In this document: positions 1 to 7,891 of the stretch, piece after piece
Numbering within the stretch: position 1 is the stretch's first letter
How the letters are laid out: each line of letters starts with the position of its first letter
Assembly: GCA_964556665.1 (NCBI GenBank)
Contig: CAZKXU010000035.1
Coordinates: 1-30,992, forward strand
Origin: CAZKXU01 sp964556665
Lineage (GTDB): Bacteria; Bdellovibrionota_C; UBA2361; CAZKXU01
DNA length: 30,992 nucleotides
Direction of reading: 5' to 3'
The notes under the pieces: generated by a model
What the model saw: the letters and a program-made list of their open reading frames with translations, nothing else
Told to the model about the DNA's origin: nothing
The model's database searches: none
Program-made: the position numbers and the translations under genes

Positions 1-3
1 CAA

Positions 4-54
4 GGATGGTCAAAATCCGACAGACAAAATAACGCTTCGTTATTTTGTCATTCA
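4..54 (+). repeat. 51-bp palindromic repeat, type R2a, copy 1
   Basis: The core is a perfect 12-bp hairpin, GACAAAATAACG (23-34) against CGTTATTTTGTC (38-49), with a CTT loop. Together with flanking sequence it matches the minus strand of 26781-26831 at 44 of 51 positions by eye. It is therefore a dispersed repeat with a defined boundary and not a chance hairpin. There is no T-run, so it is not a typical terminator. Confidence 0.8.
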
Positions 55-154
55 CCTTAGAACGGTTGTATTAAACTGTTTTTCCTTACAAGTTACATGC
101 ACTGAGCATGGTATAATTACTCTAGTGTTGGGGAAATAACGTTTTCCCGCTCAC

Positions 155-312
155 ACTGGGACCGCGGGCATCTTGCCCGCTACGTAGTAGCAGCTAATTC
201 GTTTGCGGGCAAGACCACGCTTCGCGTGGACTTGTAGAAGCTTGCTTCGCAAGCAACTATCTTACGCTGCCTGGTAGCAGTGCACTGCCCAGGCGCGTTC
301 CGCGGTCCCAGT
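155..312 (+). repeat. Nested palindromic element R1, long form, copy 1
   Basis: This 158-bp element is bounded by a 13-bp perfect inverted repeat, ACTGGGACCGCGG (155-167) and CCGCGGTCCCAGT (300-312). Inside are four further hairpins in series: a GCGGGCAAG-type stem, CCACGC-TTC-GCGTGG (215-229), GCTTGC-TTC-GCAAGC (240-254), and GCCTGG..CCAGGC enclosing GCAGTGCACTGC. The whole could fold as a multibranched cloverleaf closed by the terminal stem. It contains no ORF. It serves as the reference copy for the other five in this window. Confidence 0.85.
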
Positions 313-340
313 TAGTTGTACATGAAGATTATTTAGACCA

Positions 341-1450
341 ATGCAGGCCCCTACTCAAGGACACCATTTTTCGCTACTGAGATCACGCAGAGCAGGACTA
401 GCGCTTGCGGCCTTGAGTCTGTGTGTACAGAACAAAGCTATTGCAGAGGAGTATCTCGCACAGAATAATGCTGGCGTGCCGGCTAAAACAGCAAAAGCTG
501 AGCACACTTTGGCAGGAATAAATGAGACATTGGCAAGTATGGGACTTACTTTAGGGCCTGCTGCCGTGTCCGCCATGAAAGTTAGTAGACCAAGCATCGA
601 GCCTACCTCACCATCATATGCAACCAGCACCACCACGCTGTCCGTCTGGGAACGGTTTCGCAGCTCCCCTGCATACATGCAGGCTTTTACAGTAGTTGGT
701 ATATGGACAACTATCGCAAGCTTTGTACGCCGCAACTATGATGTGCTAGGCCTCTTCCGTGATCTGCGCGATCTTGTAGGATTAAAGCACCTTACCTTAC
801 CGACATTTACTACCTACTCTTTCCCTCGCGGAGCTGATGGTCGCCCCGATCCATCAAAACTAAACACTCAGCCATTAGTTCGTAGCGTCGTTGATATCAC
901 CAATTTTGATGAGTTGTCTGACAATCGGGTATTGAATTTCGTGATCTGGCAAGCCGAAAAACGCTGCAGCCGCAACTCTCCATTCCCCAACCAGCAAATA
1001 GCCGAGAAGAGAACGACAGCCTTAAAACTACTTGCCGGTGACAGCACTAAGCCAAATTCAATCCTACAGCTATATAACCGTATGGCACGGGATCTCTACT
1101 CAACTTTTTTTGCGCAGGGTCATTTCGCAGAGCATGCCGGACTGCCTGTGCGAAAACATGTTGATTTTTTAATCCCATTAAGAGAGGACAGCACTGACAG
1201 AAACTTTATTGTTATTTCAGCTGCGGACTTCGCACTTTTTGATGTTCCAGCCAATTTTGCCCGCCTCCAAGGGCTAAGTCCTTCAGTCAAAGGAAAGCTG
1301 CAGCAGCTATATAAAGCTAGGAAGCTGCATATTGAATTCCTGCGCAGGAGCGGTGAGAATCCACACGATCCGAAGCATGACAGCCCTGACTATGACGGCA
1401 ACGGTACACCGTATCTATTTGCGCGTGCTCGGGTAGCAATTAGAAGTTAG
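341..1450 (+). CDS. Exported or membrane-anchored protein of unknown function
   Basis: I do not recognise this 369-residue protein. The N-terminus has basic residues (RSRR, 14-17), a hydrophobic stretch at about 18-30 and a plausible signal-peptidase site AIA/E near residue 35. A second hydrophobic segment at about 113-129 could be a membrane anchor. The rest is soluble and mixed in composition, with a polar, Asp/His/Pro-rich stretch before the C-terminus (about 340-352). The signal-like N-terminus supports the ATG at 341, although no good Shine-Dalgarno precedes it. It lies 42 bases upstream of lptB, where lptC or lptA are often found, but it does not look like the small beta-jellyroll LptA/LptC proteins. 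A role in envelope biogenesis is only inferred from position. Confidence 0.75.
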   Translation: MQAPTQGHHFSLLRSRRAGLALAALSLCVQNKAIAEEYLAQNNAGVPAKTAKAEHTLAGINETLASMGLTLGPAAVSAMKVSRPSIEPTSPSYATSTTTLSVWERFRSSPAYMQAFTVVGIWTTIASFVRRNYDVLGLFRDLRDLVGLKHLTLPTFTTYSFPRGADGRPDPSKLNTQPLVRSVVDITNFDELSDNRVLNFVIWQAEKRCSRNSPFPNQQIAEKRTTALKLLAGDSTKPNSILQLYNRMARDLYSTFFAQGHFAEHAGLPVRKHVDFLIPLREDSTDRNFIVISAADFALFDVPANFARLQGLSPSVKGKLQQLYKARKLHIEFLRRSGENPHDPKHDSPDYDGNGTPYLFARARVAIRS

Positions 1451-1492
1451 CCGCCATTTCCTTTATACCCTCTATAGGTTAAACTACCAGCA

Positions 1493-2224
1493 ATGTTACC
1501 TAATCTCTCCACATCTCAACTTGTTAAGTCATATAACGGACGAACCGTTGTTAATCGAGTATCGATCCAGGTAACTGCTGGCGAGGTAGTGGGCCTCCTT
1601 GGTCCAAACGGAGCTGGTAAGACGACTACATTCTATATGTGTGTAGGACTTGTTACACCTGATAGTGGTACAATTGTTCTCAATGGACAAAACATTACAC
1701 AGCAGCCTGTATACGCACGTGCTAGACTTGGGCTCGGCTACCTTCCACAAGAAACCTCTGTTTTTCGTAAGCTCTCAGTACAGGATAATATAATGGCGGT
1801 CCTAGAATCGATGGATTTTCCGACTGCACGGCTCAGAACACAGCGATTGGATCAGCTATTAAATGAGTTTGGACTTGAACGGGTAAGACATTCCATGGCT
1901 AACTCACTTTCAGGAGGGGAACGTCGTCGTGTCGAAATTAGTAGAGCTCTTGCTAGATCCCCTCAATTTATCTTACTGGACGAACCTTTTACTGGAGTCG
2001 ATCCGCTAGCTATTCAGGATATCCAAAATATCATCATGAGCCTATCTGCTAACGGCATAGGTGTCCTTATTACTGACCATAATGTTCGAGAAACCCTCGT
2101 TATCTGTCACCGCGCTTATATTCTAGTAGAGGGTCAGGTTCTTGAGGAAGGTGAGCCTCGTTATATCGCTCAAAGTGAACGTGCACGCCGATACTACTTA
2201 GGCGAAAACTTCAGCATTGCCTAA
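1493..2224 (+). CDS. lptB: LPS export ABC transporter ATP-binding protein LptB
   Basis: LptB is the cytoplasmic ATPase of the LptB2FGC complex, which extracts lipopolysaccharide from the inner membrane and pushes it along the Lpt bridge to the outer membrane. The 243-residue protein has all ATPase motifs: Walker A GPNGAGKT (37-44), Q-loop Gln86 in YLPQE, signature LSGGE (139-143) followed by RRRVEI, Walker B FILLDEP (159-165) and switch His196 in ITDHNVRE. The LSGGERRRVEISRAL stretch, DHNVRE and a C-terminal RRYYLGENF are characteristic of LptB rather than other ABC ATPases. Length is normal (about 240). It is followed by rpoN after 142 bases, the classical proteobacterial pairing. lptA and lptC are not visible in the window. 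Confidence 0.95.
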   Translation: MLPNLSTSQLVKSYNGRTVVNRVSIQVTAGEVVGLLGPNGAGKTTTFYMCVGLVTPDSGTIVLNGQNITQQPVYARARLGLGYLPQETSVFRKLSVQDNIMAVLESMDFPTARLRTQRLDQLLNEFGLERVRHSMANSLSGGERRRVEISRALARSPQFILLDEPFTGVDPLAIQDIQNIIMSLSANGIGVLITDHNVRETLVICHRAYILVEGQVLEEGEPRYIAQSERARRYYLGENFSIA

Positions 2225-2366
2225 GTATTTGAATTCAAAGATTTATTATAATTCAATATTACTGCACATTTCTTGCATACAAATTCTTCGCCTAACATCT
2301 TAATAAATGATAGAATTATGTTAGTGAGGTTAAACTCCGTTTTTTAGGTTTTAGGCAAACTTTGTT

Positions 2367-3872
2367 ATGGGTCTCGAAGCTCGACTTGTACAGAAATTAA
2401 GCCAACAGCTCCTCATGACACCCCAGCTCCAGCAGGCTATTAAACTGCTTCAGCTTGGTCGTCTTGAATATAAGGAAGCCTTGGAGAAGGAGCTGCTTGA
2501 GAATCCAATTCTTGAAGAATCTAAAGACTCCGAAGAATTTAACGCTAGCGGTGATCAGTCAGATCTACCTGCCGATAGTCAAGCCTTTGATTCAGGCTCA
2601 GGAGAATCTGGATCAACAGGCGAGTCCGAGATTCCGCCAACCGAATTTTCAGAGCAAACCGAGAATAAACCGTTAGATGATAAGAACCAGGTAGATTGGG
2701 AAGGTTACCTCGATCAGTTTAGTGATTACCGCGGTAGTGCAACTCCAAAAGGATTAATAGATCACGAGGATCGACCCTCAGTTGAAGCAACTCTAACTAA
2801 AGCCGAAAGTCTTGAAGAACACCTTATCTCGCAGATTCGTTTCACTGAAATTGACGGTCAGGGGGAACGCATTGCATTACATGTAATTGGAAATCTTGAC
2901 AAGGATGGCTACCTCTGTTCTAGCAAAGAGGAGATCGCACAAACCTGTGGATGTTCAAGTAGTGAGGTAGAGCGGGTAGTAAAACTAATACAAAATCTTG
3001 ATCCGCCAGGAGTAGCTGCACGTGACCTAAAAGAATGCCTCCTAATTCAACTTGATACGATGGGGCTAACTGAAACCCTGGAAGCTAAAATAGTGCGGGA
3101 TCATCTTGATAAGCTTGAAAAACGCAAATATGACCTTATCGCCAAAGCAGAGCAGGTGGCGATTGAGCAGGTTTACAAAGCGGTAACGGCTATTCAGAAT
3201 TTGGAGCCGCGACCAGGCCGATCTTACACAGATGAAACCATACGTTACATTGTGCCTGACATTTATGTCTATAAAGTTGGCTCAGAATACGTAATTTCGT
3301 TAAATGAAGATGGAATGCCTAAGCTTAGAGTAAGCTCCTACTATCTACAGCTACTTAAAAGTGGCGAGTCCGAAAATCTCCCTAATAAGGCGTATTTAAA
3401 TGAACGTCTCAAGGCTGCACAGTGGCTAATCAAAAGTATTCATCAACGCCAGCAGACTATTTACAGAGTAACCGAGAGCATAGTTAAATTTCAACGTGAC
3501 TTCCTAGACCATGGCATAACACGCTTAAAGCCGCTTGTACTAAAAGCAGTAGCTGACGATATCGGCATGCATGAGTCAACTGTTAGCAGGGTCACAACTA
3601 ATAAATATGTCCACACACCTCAAGGTGTTTTTGAACTAAAATATTTCTTTACTACCGGCATTAAAACAGATTCAGGCGACATATCTGCCTCCTCTGTTAA
3701 GGAAAGAATTAAAAATATTATTCTTGCTGAGCCGGCAGATAGACCGATCAGTGATCAGGAGATTGTAGACCTCCTAAAGAAAGAGAATATAACCATTGCC
3801 CGCCGCACTGTTGCAAAATACCGTGAAAGCCTAGGCATTCTATCATCCTCTAAGAGAAAGAGGTTGTTTTAG
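2367..3872 (+). CDS. rpoN: RNA polymerase sigma-54 factor RpoN
   Basis: Sigma-54 recognises -24/-12 promoters and needs AAA+ activators to open them. The 501-residue protein has the three expected regions. Region I (about 1-50) is Gln/Leu-rich, with QKLSQQLLMTPQLQQAIKLL. An acidic linker follows at about 50-110. The core-binding and helix-turn-helix domains come next, including DPPGVAARDLKECL and ESTVSRVTTNKYV. The C-terminal RpoN box ARRTVAKYRE (478-487) is intact and followed by a basic tail. Length is typical. Genes for sigma-54 activators are not in the window. In many proteobacteria hpf and rapZ or ptsN follow directly. Here about 7.2 kb intervenes before hpf. Confidence 0.96.
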   Translation: MGLEARLVQKLSQQLLMTPQLQQAIKLLQLGRLEYKEALEKELLENPILEESKDSEEFNASGDQSDLPADSQAFDSGSGESGSTGESEIPPTEFSEQTENKPLDDKNQVDWEGYLDQFSDYRGSATPKGLIDHEDRPSVEATLTKAESLEEHLISQIRFTEIDGQGERIALHVIGNLDKDGYLCSSKEEIAQTCGCSSSEVERVVKLIQNLDPPGVAARDLKECLLIQLDTMGLTETLEAKIVRDHLDKLEKRKYDLIAKAEQVAIEQVYKAVTAIQNLEPRPGRSYTDETIRYIVPDIYVYKVGSEYVISLNEDGMPKLRVSSYYLQLLKSGESENLPNKAYLNERLKAAQWLIKSIHQRQQTIYRVTESIVKFQRDFLDHGITRLKPLVLKAVADDIGMHESTVSRVTTNKYVHTPQGVFELKYFFTTGIKTDSGDISASSVKERIKNIILAEPADRPISDQEIVDLLKKENITIARRTVAKYRESLGILSSSKRKRLF

Positions 3873-3880
3873 AACTTCGG

Positions 3881-3954
3881 TAAATGTGACGGTTCTATTT
3901 TTGGAGAGCCCCTCACCGGCTTAGATGGTTAAATAAATAGAACCGTCACATTTA
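3881..3954. repeat. 74-bp element with perfect 20-bp terminal inverted repeats
   Basis: TAAATGTGACGGTTCTATTT at 3881-3900 is the exact reverse complement of 3935-3954, with a 34-base centre. It starts 8 bases after the rpoN stop. The right arm is followed by CTCTCCC rather than a T-run, so an intrinsic terminator is unlikely. From memory, GACGGTTCTATTT-type ends resemble REP-like palindromes mobilised by Y1 (RAYT/IS200-like) transposases. No such transposase is in this window, so that identification is tentative. Confidence 0.7.
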
Positions 3955-4118
3955 TCTCTCCCTTGATTAGGGTAGAGTCTCTTGCTAATATCCTACATGA
4001 GATCCTGAGTAGTCCTGTTATTGTGCACTTCTATTGCTATATTTAGTATTAATATACTTCCTAATGGAATAGAGGGATTCATAAGGTTTTGTTAATTAAC
4101 ATTCCTCCCTTAAGTGAT

Positions 4119-4169
4119 ACTCTGCGATTACTTTATGAGCTGTACTAGTTCATAAGGAAATCGCAGAGT
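4119..4169. other. Imperfect 20-bp hairpin upstream of GC-rich gene
   Basis: ACTCTGCGATTACTTTATGA (4119-4138) pairs with 4150-4169 (TCATAAGG..TCGCAGAGT) apart from a few central mismatches, leaving an 11-base loop. It lies 48 bases before the ATG at 4217. It may be an attenuator, a transcription barrier or a junction of the inserted segment. It has no terminal T-run. Confidence 0.5.
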
Positions 4170-4170
4170 C

Positions 4171-4185
4171 AGGTCAACGTGACCT
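4171..4185. promoter_or_regulatory. Operator-like dyad AGGTCA-N3-TGACCT
   Basis: This is a perfect 6-bp inverted repeat with a 3-base spacer, 31 bases before the ATG at 4217. It resembles a dimeric regulator site in form only. No regulator gene is nearby and no clear -35/-10 pair accompanies it. Confidence 0.3.
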
Positions 4186-4216
4186 GCAGCGAAACGGCGC
4201 AATCGAGGAGGAGAGG

Positions 4217-4855
4217 ATGGGTAGGCCTGAACGTAGCGTGCTTGGGTTGGGAATGAGCCTGCTTGTAGCAGGACTCGTTTTCGCCTTAACACTTGATGTC
4301 GGAGGGGTTGACCTGGCGGCCGGGCACGTGCCGCCTTGGAAGTCGATGCCACCTGCTTATGTGGTGGCGAACCTCGTCTGGATCGTGGGCGCGGTGTTGC
4401 TGATCTATCCGCCCCTGAAGTCTGGCTTCCAGCTGCTCGTTGTCCTGGAAGTGTTTCTAGCAGCAAGTGGACTGATGGCGTTCTGGATGCCGGAGCAGTT
4501 CTGGATCAAGATCATGAGTCGAGTGGGAATGAGCCTGGCAGTCGTGGGGTATCTGAAATGGCGCGGCCTGCTTAGCAACATCTCATACCCATGGTCTCTT
4601 GTCTCGCCCAGGTTTTATTACCGGGCTTGGAGAACGGGAGACAACAATGCGCTAGCAGTAGGGATTGAGCTGCTTGGCATTGGATATGCCTTGAGCTCGA
4701 TGCTCATGTTGACCATTGGCAGCGCCTACCTGGCGCGTGGTTCATGGGTCACATGGCGCACAGACCACCAGGGGATCTTCCTTGCGTGGACGGGCCTGAA
4801 CGGACTTTATGTCGGCTCAGGCATCGCAATCATGATCGCCGATCTGCTTGGCTAG
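4217..4855 (+). CDS. Multi-pass membrane protein of unknown function, likely acquired
   Basis: I do not recognise this 212-residue protein. Hydrophobic segments at about 8-27, 48-65, 71-90, 100-117, 146-168 and 186-208 suggest five or six transmembrane helices. A short loop rich in aromatic and basic residues (about 124-140, with RFYYRAWRT) probably lies in the cytoplasm. Translation should be strong, because GAGGAGGAGAGG sits directly before the ATG, unlike the weak sites of its neighbours. Two 60-base rows inside the gene counted by eye are about 57% and 63% GC, against 35% for a row in rpoN, and G/C-ending codons dominate. The gene stands alone between rpoN and the efflux operon. Horizontal acquisition is likely and the function is unknown. 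Confidence 0.7.
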   Translation: MGRPERSVLGLGMSLLVAGLVFALTLDVGGVDLAAGHVPPWKSMPPAYVVANLVWIVGAVLLIYPPLKSGFQLLVVLEVFLAASGLMAFWMPEQFWIKIMSRVGMSLAVVGYLKWRGLLSNISYPWSLVSPRFYYRAWRTGDNNALAVGIELLGIGYALSSMLMLTIGSAYLARGSWVTWRTDHQGIFLAWTGLNGLYVGSGIAIMIADLLG

Positions 4856-5077
4856 TCAGAGGTGGGTAGAGATGCACACATCCATATTGAGGGTAACTCT
4901 CTCTATTCCACCAAATGCCATTATACCTCCAGCATCCCCCAGCACATTTTTTCAATAACGACGATATCTTGCTACGCTTAACTCGCTTATTCTTTTCTGA
5001 ATGGGAGCCATTCAGTAGCGGATTGTCACCACCAGAAGCCTACAGTTTAATACAAGTGGCAAGTAGCCCCCTTTTAA

Positions 5078-5126
5078 CTATAGCAAGTGACAGAATACCG
5101 TAGCGTTATTCTCTCACTCGCTATAG
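5078..5126. repeat. 49-bp palindromic repeat, type R2b, copy 1
   Basis: The arms CTATAGCAAGTGACAGAAT (5078-5096) and 5108-5126 are inverted matches at 17 of 19 positions. A second copy at 26841-26889 has the same length and is identical at about 40 of 49 positions. The centre (GACAGAATA..CG..TATTCT) resembles the core of the 51-bp R2a repeats, so the two types may be subfamilies of one element. Confidence 0.8.
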
Positions 5127-5192
5127 CAGCTCTGCATCCGAGATTCTGCCTGTTAACACGAACGGCATACCAGACTGATTCGTGCAAGCGTT

Positions 5193-5221
5193 TTGCATAG
5201 ATTCTTCCGTTCCTATACAAT
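5193..5221 (+). promoter_or_regulatory. Sigma-70 promoter of the efflux operon
   Basis: TTGCAT (5193-5198) and TACAAT (5216-5221) are separated by 17 bases, close to the housekeeping consensus. The pair lies 52 bases before the ATG at 5273 and downstream of the palindromic repeat at 5078-5126. Prediction is by eye only. Confidence 0.6.
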
Positions 5222-5272
5222 GTCTCCGAGTTCAGCACAGAGCAAGAGATTAGAGATTTAGGAAAATAGCGA

Positions 5273-6742
5273 ATGAATAGATGGTTTACGGTATTACTAT
5301 TAATTAGCCTGGTTGGTAGCGGCTGTGCTGTTGGACCTGATTTCATTCCTCCTGAAAACAATCTCAACACATCGTATCAGGGATTATCCTTAAATGCCTC
5401 ACAAATTAAGACCTCCGCAGAGGCTGCCACTGAAACAGAGTGGTGGAAGAACTTTGAAGATCCGATTCTCAATGAGCTCCTTGCTGAGGCTGTTAAAAGC
5501 AATCTTGATCTACAAACTGCTATGTCACGGGTGTTGCAGGCTAAAGCCGAACGTGGACTTGCCTTCTCTGATCTGCTACCCGATGTATTTGCAAACGGAA
5601 ACTTAACACGGGAGCAACTCTCTGAAAATGTAGACAACTTTGGCCAACCTCTTACCACATACGACCGCTACAGAGTCGGCCTTGATCTCTCATGGGAACT
5701 TGACCTTTTTGGAGGTAACCGCCGCGCTCTTGAATCAGCGCGCGCCAACTTGGCTGCTAAGGTATATGAATCGCGCGCCATACTCCTATCACTACTCTCC
5801 GAAACTGCGCTTAACTATCTAAGCCTTAGAAGTTTACAGCATCAGCTTGAGGTTACGAAACTCAACGTTGACGTACAAAGCAAAACTTTACAGTTTACAC
5901 AGTCCCGCTTCGAAGGTGGTATTGCAACCCGCTTAGATCTAGTTCGCGCTAAAGCACAGCTTGCCGGAACCTCTGCCTCTATTCCGCAGCTAGAACAGAG
6001 AATAATGCGCACGATTCACACCCTCTCCCTTTTGCTAGGATTGGAGCCAAACGCGTTGAAGGAAAGATTGCTGCCGACAAGGACGTTACCGAAAAATCCG
6101 ACTAATATTCCTGTGGGATTGCCATCAGATATTTTGCGCAGACGCCCTGATATTAAACGTGCTGAATTTGAGCTGGCAGCTGCCACTGCCGAGATCGGCG
6201 TTGCTATTTCTCATCTGTTCCCTAAGTTTTCTCTGACAGCAGCACTCGGAGTAAGCTCCAACGACTATTCTGACTTAGGTAGACAGAGCTCCGCCTTCTG
6301 GTCAGTGATTCCTGGTTTTAGCTGGCCGGTATTTTCGGGCACTAAGATCGCCTCCAATATTGAGCTGCATGAGGAGCGCGGCAAAGAAGCATTACTAAAT
6401 TACCGCAAGACTGTTTTACAGGCATTAAAAGAGGTCGAGGATTCTTTAGTCCATGTCTCAAAAGAACAGGAGCGGCAATCACATCTAAATGAAAGTGTTA
6501 AGGCAAACTTAGAGGCAGTTGAACTCTCTAAAGATCTTTATGAACAGGGGCAGGTAGATTTCCTAAGTTTATTACAAGCTCAGGGCAATCTCTTTATGAC
6601 GCAAGCCACTCTCGCGGATAGCGAAGGAGCGTTAGCTGCAGATATAGTTCAACTTTATAAAGCCCTGGGAGGCGGCTGGGAGGGACTCGTTAATGAAAAT
6701 TTTATCGATAATTCAGGAGCAGTTTGGACCGTTCACAAATAA
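5273..6742 (+). CDS. Outer-membrane efflux lipoprotein, NodT/OprM type
   Basis: This is the outer-membrane channel of a tripartite RND pump, a TolC-like trimer with a beta-barrel in the outer membrane and an alpha-helical tunnel through the periplasm. The N-terminus is a lipoprotein signal ending in VGSGC, with Cys18 as the likely acylated residue, followed by the family hallmark AVGPDFIPP. The 489 residues are within the usual range. The two pseudo-repeated halves are visible, with EWWKNFEDPILNELLAEA and ALQSRxxxA-like helices in the first and SDILRRRPDIKRAEFELAAA in the second. LEQGQVDF-like YEQGQVDFLSLLQAQ near the C-terminus is also typical. It is the first gene of an OMF-adaptor-transporter operon and ends 9 bases before the next gene. 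Substrates cannot be read from the sequence. Confidence 0.92.
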   Translation: MNRWFTVLLLISLVGSGCAVGPDFIPPENNLNTSYQGLSLNASQIKTSAEAATETEWWKNFEDPILNELLAEAVKSNLDLQTAMSRVLQAKAERGLAFSDLLPDVFANGNLTREQLSENVDNFGQPLTTYDRYRVGLDLSWELDLFGGNRRALESARANLAAKVYESRAILLSLLSETALNYLSLRSLQHQLEVTKLNVDVQSKTLQFTQSRFEGGIATRLDLVRAKAQLAGTSASIPQLEQRIMRTIHTLSLLLGLEPNALKERLLPTRTLPKNPTNIPVGLPSDILRRRPDIKRAEFELAAATAEIGVAISHLFPKFSLTAALGVSSNDYSDLGRQSSAFWSVIPGFSWPVFSGTKIASNIELHEERGKEALLNYRKTVLQALKEVEDSLVHVSKEQERQSHLNESVKANLEAVELSKDLYEQGQVDFLSLLQAQGNLFMTQATLADSEGALAADIVQLYKALGGGWEGLVNENFIDNSGAVWTVHK

Positions 6743-6751
6743 GGATTTTTT

Positions 6752-7879
6752 ATGCGTAAAGAGATACTAAGAGCAGTCGGAGCAATGTTAGTAATATTTG
6801 TATTACTTGGTGTAATAAAATATAGACAGATCTCCTCTGAGATAGAAGCTCACGCCTCATTCACCCCTCCCCCTGAAGCAGTTACAGCAATTACTGTTAA
6901 AGATGAACTTTGGCGTGAGACGCACTCTGTAGTTGGACAACTTACTGCTGTTAAAGGAGTAATTGTAAGCGCTGAAGAGGCAGGCAGAGTGGCAAAGATC
7001 CATTTTGAATCAGGATCTACGGTCAACCAAGGGGATATATTAATTGAGCTTGACCTCTCAGTAGAAAATGCCAACCTAAAGGCAGCCTTAGCTAAACAGG
7101 ACTGGGCGAGTAAAAAGCTTCTACGTGTGCAGACCCTCCGCAATAAAAATGCAGTTTCTAAAGAGGACTTAGATGATGCCGAGAGCTCATTCCTTCAAGC
7201 ACAAGCTGAAGTGCATGCCTTACAAGCCCGCATTGAAAGACGACAAATAGTTGCTCCATTTGCCGGCAAAACCGGCATCAGAATGGTTAATCTTGGGGAG
7301 TATGTTCAGGCTGGCACAAAGGTAGTTCCAATTAATTCACTCGAGTCGCTCTATCTTAATTTCACCCTGCCCCAGACAATGCTTAATCATATTGCTGTTG
7401 GTCAGCCTTTAACTTTCAATGTTGATACATTTCCAGATGAGAATTTTGAAGGCCACATTGCAGCTATAGATTCAGAGGTAAACGAAAGCACTAGAAACAT
7501 CTCGGTTCAAGCCGCGGTGGCAAATAGTGCTGAAAAATTCAGGCCAGGCATGTTCGCAAAGGTGAACCTCGAGCTTCCGATTCAAACAAAGGTAATTCCA
7601 ATTCCGGCATCCAGTGTGACCTATGCGCCGTACGGAGACTCAGTCTGGGTAATCGAGCAAAGTAAGGATGCAAATGGAAATGAAATAGAGGCTGTACGCT
7701 CACAGATCGTAAAATTGGGGATGCGTCGTGGTGAACAGGTTGCAATTTTATCCGGTCTTATGCCAGGACAGAGAATTGTAACCTCTGGAGGCTTTAAGCT
7801 TCGACCAGGACTAGCAATTTTTGTTAATGAAAATTTTACACCGGGCAACAGCAGCTCCCCTGCTACTACTGACTCTTGA
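6752..7879 (+). CDS. RND efflux periplasmic adaptor (membrane fusion protein)
   Basis: This adaptor of the HlyD/AcrA family bridges the inner-membrane RND transporter and the outer-membrane channel. The 375-residue protein has an N-terminal hydrophobic segment (about 8-23) that anchors it or serves as a signal. There is no lipobox. The first lipoyl half follows (GRVAKIHFESGSTVNQGDILIELD), then a short alpha-hairpin (about 110-155) and the second lipoyl half with IVAPFAGKTGIRMVNLGEYV. The beta-barrel domain includes VDSEVNESTRNISVQA-like sequence, and a membrane-proximal domain ends the protein. The hairpin is short, as in adaptors that pair with MexB/MdtB-like pumps. It sits 9 bases after the channel gene and 12 before the transporter gene, all in one direction. 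Confidence 0.92.
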   Translation: MRKEILRAVGAMLVIFVLLGVIKYRQISSEIEAHASFTPPPEAVTAITVKDELWRETHSVVGQLTAVKGVIVSAEEAGRVAKIHFESGSTVNQGDILIELDLSVENANLKAALAKQDWASKKLLRVQTLRNKNAVSKEDLDDAESSFLQAQAEVHALQARIERRQIVAPFAGKTGIRMVNLGEYVQAGTKVVPINSLESLYLNFTLPQTMLNHIAVGQPLTFNVDTFPDENFEGHIAAIDSEVNESTRNISVQAAVANSAEKFRPGMFAKVNLELPIQTKVIPIPASSVTYAPYGDSVWVIEQSKDANGNEIEAVRSQIVKLGMRRGEQVAILSGLMPGQRIVTSGGFKLRPGLAIFVNENFTPGNSSSPATTDS

Positions 7880-7891
7880 TACGGAATTTCT

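Larger units (their letters stand above)
1..340. other. Intergenic region filled mostly by repeats
   Basis: No credible coding region is visible. The stretch holds one 51-bp palindromic repeat (4-54), a small inverted repeat GGGAAA/TTTCCC at 131-136 and 143-148, and a full long-form copy of the ACTGGGACCGCGG element (155-312) that ends 28 bases before the first gene. No clear sigma-70 promoter or T-tailed terminator was found. Confidence 0.7.
3873..4216. other. Intergenic region after rpoN with structured DNA
   Basis: No gene is seen. It holds the 74-bp element with 20-bp inverted ends (3881-3954), one arm of a TGGAATAGAG inverted repeat (4065-4074), an imperfect 20-bp hairpin (4119-4169) and the dyad AGGTCA-ACG-TGACCT (4171-4185). 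Base composition changes from AT-rich to GC-rich at about 4170. Confidence 0.6.
4065..4910. mobile_element. Possible transferred cassette bounded by 10-bp inverted repeats
   Basis: TGGAATAGAG (4065-4074) and its inverse CTCTATTCCA (4901-4910) flank the single GC-rich gene of the window. No target-site duplication is visible outside the repeats, and no transposase is present. An inverted match of this length could arise by chance, so the boundaries are tentative. Confidence 0.25.
4856..5272. other. Intergenic region upstream of the efflux operon
   Basis: No convincing gene is seen. The region contains the right arm of the TGGAATAGAG inverted repeat (4901-4910), a 49-bp palindromic repeat (5078-5126) and the promoter of the efflux operon (5193-5221). 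A 62-codon open frame at 4915-5103 runs into the palindrome and has no ribosome binding site, so I do not treat it as a gene. Confidence 0.6.

Noticed and set aside
3881..3954. Intrinsic terminator of rpoN
   Set aside because: The stem is long and perfect, but the loop is 34 bases and there is no T-run after the right arm.
4915..5103. 62-codon open frame between the GC-rich gene and the efflux operon
   Set aside because: It has no ribosome binding site, low-complexity composition and its end is formed by the palindromic repeat at 5078-5126.
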